From NCBI GenBank assembly GCA_937934775.1, contig CALGYL010000055.1, positions 1 to 19,192 of the forward strand: a DNA stretch of 19,192 bases, read 5' to 3'. A model generated the notes under the pieces. It did no database searches. It saw only the letters and a program-made list of their open reading frames with translations, and was not told where the DNA came from. Of this stretch, positions 7,101 to 12,966 are shown one piece after another. This stretch comes from an uncultured Clostridia bacterium (lineage in GTDB: Bacteria; Bacillota; Clostridia; Christensenellales; Aristaeellaceae). Numbering within the stretch: position 1 is the stretch's first letter; every line of letters begins with the position of its first letter. Made by a program: the position numbers and the translations under genes.

Positions 7101-7532
7101 TTGAATACCTTCATGGCCAAGGCCGGCGAAGTGGATTGCCAGTGGTATGTCATTGACGCAACCGATCTGGTGCTGGGCAGGCTGGCTTCTCAGGTCGCGC
7201 TTATGCTGCGCGGCAAGCACAAGCCCACCTTTACGCCCCACTGCGACACCGGCGACTACATCATCGTCGTCAATGCGGAGAAAATCCGCCTGACCGGCAA
7301 GAAGCTGGACAACAAGTTCTACCGCCATCACACTGGGTATCCGGGCGGCCTGAAAGAGACAAGCTATCGCACCCTCATGGCCGTCAAGCCCGAGTTCGCG
7401 CTGAAAGAAGCCGTGCGCGGCATGCTGCCCAAGGGACCCATCGGCTACGCGATGCTCAAGAAGCTGCACGTCTACCGCAGTGCGGAGCATCCGCACGAAG
7501 CCCAGAAACCCACCACGTTCAGCATGCAGTAA
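7101..7532 (+). CDS. rplM: Large ribosomal subunit protein L13 (uL13)
   Basis: This 143-aa protein is an early-assembling component of the 50S subunit that binds 23S rRNA. Recognisable L13 segments are WYVIDATDLVLGRLASQVA, LRGKHKPTFTPHCDTGDYI, INAEK-type VVNAEKIRLTGKKLDNK, the YRHHTGYPGGLKE core and the AVRGMLPKGPIG loop. The start is TTG 7101, with GGGGAGG (7087-7092) about 8 nt upstream. This gives MNTFMAKAGEV, the usual clostridial N-terminus, and 142-145 aa is normal for the family. An in-frame ATG at 7113 would remove the first four residues, and a longer frame from 7008 reads through the leader. It is co-transcribed with rpsI 16 nt downstream, a nearly universal bacterial pairing. Confidence 0.97.
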   Translation: MNTFMAKAGEVDCQWYVIDATDLVLGRLASQVALMLRGKHKPTFTPHCDTGDYIIVVNAEKIRLTGKKLDNKFYRHHTGYPGGLKETSYRTLMAVKPEFALKEAVRGMLPKGPIGYAMLKKLHVYRSAEHPHEAQKPTTFSMQ

Positions 7533-7548
7533 GGGAGGAGGACGAAAA

Positions 7549-7941
7549 ATGTCTGAGGTTTGCTACAACGCTGTCGGCCGCAGGAAACAGGCCATCGCTC
7601 GCATTCGTCTGATTCCCGGCGAAGGCAACATCACCGTCAACCGTCGCTCGATCGACGAGTATTTCGGCCTTGAGACGCTCAAGATGGCTGTTCGTCAGCC
7701 GCTGACGCTCACCGATACCCTGGCTCGTTTTGATGTGCTGGCCACCGTTAATGGCGGCGGCTACACCGGTCAGGCCGGTGCGATCCGTCACGGAATCGCC
7801 CGCGCGCTGGTCAAGGCGGACGAAGAACTCAAGCCCGCCATCAAGAAGGCCGGTCTTTTGACCCGCGATCCGCGCATGAAGGAGCGCAAGAAATACGGCC
7901 TCAAGGCCGCACGCCGCGCGCCCCAGTTCTCCAAGCGCTGA
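7549..7941 (+). CDS. rpsI: Small ribosomal subunit protein S9 (uS9)
   Basis: This 130-aa protein belongs to the 30S head; its C-terminal tail reaches the P-site tRNA. Motifs visible are GRRKQAIARIRL near the N-terminus, ITVNRRSIDEYF, the GGGYTGQAGAIRHGIARAL signature (about residues 66-85) and the basic tail KKYGLKAARRAPQFSKR ending in the conserved SKR. The start is ATG 7549 behind GGGAGGAGG. The length equals the usual 130 aa. It is the last gene of the operon, with a hairpin 19 nt after the stop. Confidence 0.97.
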   Translation: MSEVCYNAVGRRKQAIARIRLIPGEGNITVNRRSIDEYFGLETLKMAVRQPLTLTDTLARFDVLATVNGGGYTGQAGAIRHGIARALVKADEELKPAIKKAGLLTRDPRMKERKKYGLKAARRAPQFSKR

Positions 7942-7960
7942 TTCATTTTACATTTGCCGC

Positions 7961-7987
7961 AAGGCCCCGCTTTTCTGGCGGGGCCTT
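7961..7987 (+). terminator. Terminator of the rplM-rpsI operon
   Basis: AAGGCCCCGC (7961-7970) pairs perfectly with GCGGGGCCTT (7978-7987) around a 7-nt loop, TTTTCTG. The stem starts 19 nt after the rpsI stop. The following sequence, CGTGTATCC, has no clear U tract, so efficiency is uncertain. Confidence 0.8.
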
Positions 7988-8030
7988 CGTGTATCCTTCG
8001 AGAAGCTTGCCGGACGGGAGATATTATACC

Positions 8031-8609
8031 ATGAGAAACGTCTATTTTGTCCGCCACGCGGAATGCGATTACTCGGTTCGGGACGACAGTACGCGTCCGC
8101 TCACCGATAAGGGGAAGCGCGATTGCGCGCTGGTCACGGGCTATCTTGCCGATAAAAGCATCTCCCTTGTCGCATCCAGCCCATACAAACGCGCCTGTGA
8201 CACCGTGAGCGGTTTTGCAAAGGCCGCCGGGCTTCCAATCGTTTGCGTTGACGATTTTCGGGAGCGTCGTGTCACGGATGGGTGGGTGGATGATTTTGCG
8301 GCGTATTCGCGCAGGCAATGGACGGACTTTGATTATAAGCTGCCCGGCGGAGAAAGCCTGCGCGAGGTTCAGCAGCGGAGCATTGCCGCGCTGAACAGGC
8401 TGCTGGGTGCCCATCCAGGCGAAAACATCGCTATTGGCACCCACGGTACGGCGCTGTCCGCCATTCTCAATTTCTACAACGGAAATTTCGGGTATGATGA
8501 TTTTTGGAAGATTATCGACCTGATGCCCTGGGTTGTGCAGTTATCGTTTGAAGGAACAGACTGCGTGGGAATCGAAACAGTCGATCTGTTTTCGCTGTTT
8601 GCGGAATAG
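8031..8609 (+). CDS. Histidine phosphatase family protein (phosphoglycerate mutase-like)
   Basis: This 192-aa protein has the branch-1 histidine phosphatase fold. VRHAECD gives Arg8 and the nucleophile His9 (RHA instead of the common RHG). The other active-site residues are Arg54 in SSPYKRA, Glu78 in FRERR and His138 in GTHGTAL. These enzymes remove phosphate from sugars, nucleotides or proteins through a phosphohistidine intermediate; the substrate cannot be told from sequence. ATG 8031 follows GGGAG at about 10 nt, and a longer frame from 7989 overlaps the terminator region. The Nudix gene starts 37 nt later, so the two probably share a transcript and could both clear unwanted phosphorylated metabolites (inference). 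Confidence 0.88.
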   Translation: MRNVYFVRHAECDYSVRDDSTRPLTDKGKRDCALVTGYLADKSISLVASSPYKRACDTVSGFAKAAGLPIVCVDDFRERRVTDGWVDDFAAYSRRQWTDFDYKLPGGESLREVQQRSIAALNRLLGAHPGENIAIGTHGTALSAILNFYNGNFGYDDFWKIIDLMPWVVQLSFEGTDCVGIETVDLFSLFAE

Positions 8610-8646
8610 ATCTGGATTTCCCATTTGTGGTGGCGGGGGGATAGCA

Positions 8647-9144
8647 ATGGCAGAGGATATCCTGTTTTCAACCGCGGAATACGTGTTTTCATACCGGGTT
8701 GCAGGCCTGATTGTACAAAACGGTATGGTGCTTTTGCAAAAACCGGTGAACGACGACGGTTACTCAGTGCCGGGCGGACACCTGCAATTTGGGGAGAGCG
8801 CGGCCGAAGCGCTGGCGCGAGAATTCCGGGAGGAAACCGGTGCGTCGGTTCAGGTGGGCCGAATGCTGGCGGCGGGAGAGGTCTTCTTTCCGTGGGGCAG
8901 GAAGCCCTGTCATCAGATTGCGCTGTACTTTAAAGCGTCGCTTGCGGACGGGCGTGGGCTTCCGTTGGAGGGGACGTTCCGAGGCGTGGACGAGCTCTGC
9001 GGGGAGCGGGTTGACCTGGATTTCTGCTGGGTTCCGCTTCGGGAACTGGATGCCATACTTTTGTATCCGCCGCAGATACGGGATGTGTTGCGTTCACCGG
9101 AAGAAGGCGCTGTGCATTTCGTCTACAGGGCGAAGGAAGTCTAG
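8647..9144 (+). CDS. Nudix hydrolase
   Basis: This 165-aa protein hydrolyses a nucleoside diphosphate linked to another group. The Nudix box is a perfect match to GX5EX7REUXEEXGU: it starts at Gly44 in GGHLQFGE and runs through AREFREETGA to residue 66, with the Mg-binding glutamates at 59, 62 and 63. The strand before the box contains LQKPVNDDGYSVPGG. Substrate preference (dNTP, ADP-ribose, or other) is not evident. ATG 8647 follows a G-rich ribosome binding site (about 8634-8640). It lies 37 nt after the histidine phosphatase and is followed by a large hairpin that closes the transcript. Confidence 0.92.
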   Translation: MAEDILFSTAEYVFSYRVAGLIVQNGMVLLQKPVNDDGYSVPGGHLQFGESAAEALAREFREETGASVQVGRMLAAGEVFFPWGRKPCHQIALYFKASLADGRGLPLEGTFRGVDELCGERVDLDFCWVPLRELDAILLYPPQIRDVLRSPEEGAVHFVYRAKEV

Positions 9145-9206
9145 AGAGAATTGCGACGAGTCCATTTTCCATGGCGATGACCCAACGCGTTGCGCTAGTA
9201 AACGTT

Positions 9207-9256
9207 CGCCCGGCACTTCCGCCGCCATGCAAAAGCATGTGGGGAAGCGCCGGGCG
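9207..9256. terminator. Long imperfect hairpin, bidirectional terminator between convergent genes
   Basis: CGCCCGGC (9207-9214) pairs with GCCGGGCG (9249-9256), CTTCC (9216-9220) with GGAAG (9243-9247), and CATGC (9226-9230) with GCATG (9235-9239) around an AAAA loop. The unpaired bases between segments form small internal loops. It sits midway between the stop of the plus-strand Nudix gene (9144) and the stop of the minus-strand metallopeptidase (9286), as expected for a shared terminator. Confidence 0.75.
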
Positions 9257-9285
9257 ATTTGAAACCGACCGCGAAGGCGAGGCGA

Positions 9286-9654
9286 TCAGTGTTGCATCTT
9301 GTACCAGGCCAGGTGCAGCGCGTCGTCCTCCTCCAGACCGTGGTCTCCCGCCATCGATTCCAAGTGGTGCGTCAGTTCGTGGTGCAGCACCTCCCGAAGG
9401 ACTTCCCGGAACTGTTCGGGCGGCAGGTCGCCGCGTGCGCGAAGAATCGAGCCGTAGTAGATGCGAACCGTGCGGCCCATCGCGTAGCTGTTTTCGTATT
9501 CGCCCAGCGTATACAGGTCGTTCGCCACGGCCTCCGGGCTCAGCTTCGTTTCGGGGAGCAGCAGGACGCCGCCGTTGAGCCGGGTGAAGATCCCTTCCGG
9601 CAGTTCGGCAGCCAGTTCGTCCAGCATCTCGCGCGCTTCGTTCAGCGAGACCAT
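9286..9654 (-). CDS. Small zinc metallopeptidase family protein (zincin-like)
   Basis: This 122-aa cytoplasmic protein carries the zincin motif HELTH (His92, Glu93, His96) within VLHHELTHHLES, followed by GDHGLEEDDAL, which may supply the third metal ligand. The N-terminal half, with ELPEGIFTRLNGGVLLLPE, fits the short bacterial metallopeptidase proteins of the Zincin_1 type. Substrate unknown. I chose ATG 9654, which overlaps the upstream isomerase stop by one base (TGATG), with GGTGGG 4 nt before it, implying coupled translation. GTG 9666 would add four residues. It shares an operon with a sugar phosphate isomerase, with no obvious functional link. Confidence 0.82.
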   Translation of the reverse strand: MVSLNEAREMLDELAAELPEGIFTRLNGGVLLLPETKLSPEAVANDLYTLGEYENSYAMGRTVRIYYGSILRARGDLPPEQFREVLREVLHHELTHHLESMAGDHGLEEDDALHLAWYKMQH

Positions 9655-10619
9655 CAGGCCCACCACATCTCCGCAGTGCCTTCGAAGATCATGACATTTT
9701 TGAGCATTTCGATGGCCTTCTGCAGGCCCTCGCTTTGGGACATCAGGCTGTCTTCGTGTTCGATGGAGATGGCGCCGTCATAGCCCACCATCCGAAGCGC
9801 GCTCATCATGTCCTTCCACACCTGATGGTTGTGGCCGTAGCCCACGGAACGGAAGATCCAGGAGCGGTTCAGCTCGTCGCCGTAATGCTTGGTATCCAGA
9901 ACGCCGGTGACGGCGGTGTTGTAAGGATCGATCTTGGTGTCCTTGGCATGGAAGAAGTAAATGGCCTTGCCCAGCTTCTTGATGGCCGCCACCGGATCGA
10001 TGCCCTGCCAGAACAGGTGGCTGGGGTCAAAGTTGGCGCCGATGATGTCGCCCACCGCTTCGCGGATGCGAAGCAGCGAATCCGGATTGTATACGCAGAA
10101 GCCAGGGTGCATCTCGAAGGCGATCTTCTTGACGCCGTGGGACTTGACGAACTCGACTTCCTTTTTCCAGTAGGGGATCAGGACTTCATCCCACTGGTAC
10201 TTGAGGATCTCGGTGAAGTCGTCCGGCCAGGGGCAGGTGACCCAGTTGGGCGTCTTGTCCGAAGCCGATCCGCCAGGGCAGCCCGAGAAGGTGACCACCG
10301 TGTCCACGCCCAGCTTTTCGGCCAGCAGCACCGCGTCTTCGAAGTCTTCATGGAATCGGCGGGCGATTTCCTTGTCCGGATGTACGGGGTTGCCGTGGGT
10401 GGACAACGCTGCGATTTCCAGATTGTACTTCTTGAGCGTTTCGGTAAATTTGCGCAGTTTGTCCGCATCGCTCAGAAGCTCCCGCGGGTTGCAATGGGCC
10501 TTGCCCGGAAAGCCGCCGCAGCCGATCTCCACTGCCTGTACGCCCGATTCCGATAGATACCTGCACGCATCGTCAAAGGAGCGATCCTGCAATACGACGG
10601 CGAACACACTCAACTTCAT
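9654..10619 (-). CDS. Sugar phosphate isomerase/epimerase (AP endonuclease 2-type TIM barrel)
   Basis: This 321-aa TIM-barrel enzyme belongs to the xylose-isomerase-like superfamily. Probable metal ligands at the barrel mouth are Glu169 (FEMHPGF), Asp198 (NFDPSHLFW), His224 (FFHAKDTK) and Glu287 (SIEHED). Other typical segments are EIGCGGFPGKAHCNP near the start and ALSTHGNPVHP. Relatives interconvert sugars or inositol derivatives and are often induced by their substrate; the substrate here is unknown. The start is ATG 10619, preceded by AAGGAGGT at 6 nt; a longer frame to 10721 covers the promoter. It is the first gene of an operon with the metallopeptidase and has its own regulated-looking promoter. 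Confidence 0.9.
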   Translation of the reverse strand: MKLSVFAVVLQDRSFDDACRYLSESGVQAVEIGCGGFPGKAHCNPRELLSDADKLRKFTETLKKYNLEIAALSTHGNPVHPDKEIARRFHEDFEDAVLLAEKLGVDTVVTFSGCPGGSASDKTPNWVTCPWPDDFTEILKYQWDEVLIPYWKKEVEFVKSHGVKKIAFEMHPGFCVYNPDSLLRIREAVGDIIGANFDPSHLFWQGIDPVAAIKKLGKAIYFFHAKDTKIDPYNTAVTGVLDTKHYGDELNRSWIFRSVGYGHNHQVWKDMMSALRMVGYDGAISIEHEDSLMSQSEGLQKAIEMLKNVMIFEGTAEMWWA

Positions 10620-10656
10620 GGGGGGACCTCCTTGTCGTCCATTTCGTTCCACTATA

Positions 10657-10684
10657 ATTATATACGTTTGACGCGCGGTGTCAA
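10657..10684 (-). promoter_or_regulatory. Promoter of the isomerase operon
   Basis: On the minus strand a perfect -35 TTGACA (10684-10679), a 16-nt spacer and a perfect -10 TATAAT (10662-10657) lie about 38 nt before the isomerase start codon. Confidence 0.82.
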
Positions 10685-10688
10685 TCGG
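10666..10688. promoter_or_regulatory. Operator-like dyad over the isomerase promoter
   Basis: CGTTTGAC and GTCAATCG form an inverted repeat around the 7-nt centre GCGCGGT, with one mismatch in eight (core TTGAC/GTCAA perfect). It overlaps the -35 and most of the spacer, where a bound repressor would block RNA polymerase. This suggests substrate-controlled repression; no regulator gene is visible nearby. Confidence 0.45.
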
Positions 10689-10758
10689 GAGAGAAAACGT
10701 TTCCGGAGATTTCCGAGACATTCGCCCTCATGCAGCGCTTTGCGTCCAAACGAGCGGC

Positions 10759-10787
10759 TTGCGAAAAGTGCCGACGGGCAGTATAAT
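10759..10787 (+). promoter_or_regulatory. Promoter of the GT-C-like membrane protein gene
   Basis: TTGCGA (10759-10764), a 17-nt spacer and a perfect TATAAT (10782-10787) precede the gene by 33 nt, with GGAGG (10810-10814) between. Confidence 0.75.
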
Positions 10788-10820
10788 AGATGATTGTAGA
10801 GTTTTCTTTGGAGGCACGGC

Positions 10821-12818
10821 ATGGGCTTTGGCATTCTGATGGCGTTTCTCGCTCTGGGCGTGCTGGCGTCGGAAGGCCTGTTTTCTGACAGACCGCGTTC
10901 GACGCGCGTTTACCTGGGTTTGACGTTCGGCCTCATCATGATGATGTGGCTGCCGTCGGCGTGGGCGTTCAAGTTTCAATTCACCGTAACCGCTCAGTGG
11001 TGGGCGCTGGGCAGCGCGGCGGTTTTATCCATCGCACTGTTTTTGATGGGCAGGCCCTGGCGCTCCGGTCGGCCCCGCGTCGTGGGGATGCCCGCGAAGC
11101 TGTTGCTTCTGATCATTCCATTCCTGATCCTCGCCTTCTATCTGCAGTACACGCATACGCTACGGCCTGTGGACGGCGCGCTGCATGTGGGCCAGTCCAC
11201 CTATGGCGACCTGTGTCTGCATCTGGGCATCGCGACTGGCCTCAGGGACGCCGCCTATCCGCCCGAGTACACGCTCCTGCCCGGCACGATGCTGGGTTAC
11301 CCGTTCCTGTCGGACGCGATGGCGACAACCATGCTTCTGTTCGGCGCGCCGCTTCGGTGGGCGTTCATCACCACCGGTACGCTCATGATGGGGCTGGTGT
11401 TCTGGGGATTTATGCTGCTTTCGTGGGAGCTGACCAGGAGTAAAAAGGCGGTCGCGATCGCGTTCCTCCTCCTGTTCCTGAACGGCGGGCTCGGGTTCCT
11501 CTACACGTTTGACGGCTTTTTCAAAGATCACGCCGCAAGGCTCAATGACGCGCTGTACGGCTTCTACCTGACGCCCACCAACATGCCGGATCTCAACCTG
11601 CGCTGGGTCAACGTGATTGCGGATCTGATGATCCCGCAAAGGACGCTTCTGGCCGGGTGGACGGTGGGCATTCCGGCGCTGATGCTGCTGGCGCAGGCGG
11701 TCACCCGGCGGGTCGAGACCTGCCGGGTGGAGCCGCTGGGGCCGGTGCACATCCTGACGGAATCCGACGGATCGCGTCGGGACTTCGCGGTGCTGGGCGT
11801 GTGGGCTGGGCTGATGCCGATGATCCACACCCATTCGTTCCTGGCGCTGGGGCTGATCAGCCTGGGCGCGATGGCCTATCTGCTGGTGCGGTCAGAGCGC
11901 CGCTGGACGGTGGCGCGGAGCTTTCTGATCTTTGGCGGAATCGCGCTGGCCATCGCGCTGCCGCAGCTTCTGACCTGGACGTTTCCGCAGACCACGGGCG
12001 GCGGATCGCTGAAGTTCCATCTGAACTGGGTCAACAACGACGGCGGACTGATCGACGGCTGGCTGTGGTTCTGGGTCAAGAACGTAGGGTTGGTGTTCCT
12101 GCTTCTGATCCCGGCGGCTTTGAGCGCCGACCGGAGGGGGCGCGCGCTGTCCATAGGTGCCCTTCTCGTGTTCGTGGTCGCGGAGACCATCCTGTTCCAA
12201 CCCAATCCCTACGACAACAACAAGCTGTTCTACGTGGCGTTTATCCTAATGCTGCCGCTGGTCGCGGACTATGTTGGGAAGATTTACGACAAGCTGTCCG
12301 GCGTCCGCGGGCGGGCGTTCCTGCTGGGCGTGTTTCTGGTGGTGTCGACGCTGTCCGGCGCGGTCACGCTGGTCAGGGAAGCCATCTCCGACTATGAACT
12401 CTTCAGCGCGGAGGAGACGCAGGCCGCGCGGTACATTGAGGATAATACGCCTGGGGACGCGGTCATTCTGACCGGCGGCCAGCACAACAACCCGGTGGCT
12501 GCGTTGGCGGGGCGGAAGCTGGTGTGCGGCACCGGGACCTATCTGTACTACCACGGCGTCAACTATCAGCGCCAGCAACAGGCCGCGCAGACCATGTATG
12601 AGGCGCCGGGCGACAATCTGCCGCTATTTGACATCTACAATGTGGATTATGTCTATGTCTCGGCCTACGAGCGGTCGGACTACGCCGTCGACGAGGCGTT
12701 TCTGAAGGCGAACTTCCCGGTCTGTTATCAAAACAGCGAGGTTACCGTGTACTGCGTATCCGAAAGGGCGCGCGCCGCGGCGGGCGGCGAAACGAGCGCC
12801 GCAGATGTCGGATGGTGA
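10821..12818 (+). CDS. Large polytopic membrane protein, GT-C glycosyltransferase-like
   Basis: This 665-aa protein has roughly 11-13 hydrophobic segments over residues 1-515, then a soluble C-terminal domain of about 145 residues. The first large loop carries STYGDLCLHLG (Asp130, His134), in the place where GT-C enzymes hold their catalytic acidic residue, and a second acidic site lies at FLSDAM (Asp165). MIHTHSF (335-340) and NPYDNNKLFY (462-471) are further conserved-looking polar motifs in the membrane part. The C-terminal part has DNTPGDAVILTGGQHNNPVAALAGR, seen in GT-C-like envelope proteins. By family knowledge such enzymes transfer sugars from a lipid carrier on the outer face of the membrane; that role is inferred here. 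ATG 10821 has GGAGG 6 nt upstream. It appears to be a single-gene unit. Confidence 0.7.
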   Translation: MGFGILMAFLALGVLASEGLFSDRPRSTRVYLGLTFGLIMMMWLPSAWAFKFQFTVTAQWWALGSAAVLSIALFLMGRPWRSGRPRVVGMPAKLLLLIIPFLILAFYLQYTHTLRPVDGALHVGQSTYGDLCLHLGIATGLRDAAYPPEYTLLPGTMLGYPFLSDAMATTMLLFGAPLRWAFITTGTLMMGLVFWGFMLLSWELTRSKKAVAIAFLLLFLNGGLGFLYTFDGFFKDHAARLNDALYGFYLTPTNMPDLNLRWVNVIADLMIPQRTLLAGWTVGIPALMLLAQAVTRRVETCRVEPLGPVHILTESDGSRRDFAVLGVWAGLMPMIHTHSFLALGLISLGAMAYLLVRSERRWTVARSFLIFGGIALAIALPQLLTWTFPQTTGGGSLKFHLNWVNNDGGLIDGWLWFWVKNVGLVFLLLIPAALSADRRGRALSIGALLVFVVAETILFQPNPYDNNKLFYVAFILMLPLVADYVGKIYDKLSGVRGRAFLLGVFLVVSTLSGAVTLVREAISDYELFSAEETQAARYIEDNTPGDAVILTGGQHNNPVAALAGRKLVCGTGTYLYYHGVNYQRQQQAAQTMYEAPGDNLPLFDIYNVDYVYVSAYERSDYAVDEAFLKANFPVCYQNSEVTVYCVSERARAAAGGETSAADVGW

Positions 12819-12870
12819 CAGTCGGAGCGGTTTCAGCTTTTCAATGGGGCAATCTGTCAACTTTGCGCCG

Positions 12871-12895
12871 GATTCGGGCAACTTTCGCCCGAATC
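12871..12895. terminator. Perfect 9-bp hairpin between the GT-C-like gene and the lipoprotein gene
   Basis: GATTCGGGC (12871-12879) pairs with GCCCGAATC (12887-12895) around a 7-nt loop. It lies 53 nt past the upstream stop, so it may end that transcript, but no U tract follows. It also overlaps the weak -35 region of the next promoter, so an operator role is equally possible. Confidence 0.45.
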
Positions 12896-12911
12896 TCTTC
12901 GTCCTATAATC
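12883..12911 (+). promoter_or_regulatory. Promoter of the lipoprotein gene
   Basis: A perfect -10 TATAAT (12906-12911) lies 55 nt before the start codon. At 17-nt spacing only a poor -35 (TTTCGC, 12883-12888) is present. This suggests activator dependence or a factor bound at the direct repeats and hairpin just upstream. Confidence 0.55.
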
Positions 12912-12966
12912 GATCCGAATGGAAATTCAGGAAAATGCTCACGCGATACAGCGGGGAGGAAACGAT

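Noticed and set aside
8014..8030. TATTATA just before the histidine phosphatase start, a possible -10
   Set aside because: It would give an almost leaderless transcript, and no -35 lies at the right spacing (TTGCCG is only about 9 nt away).
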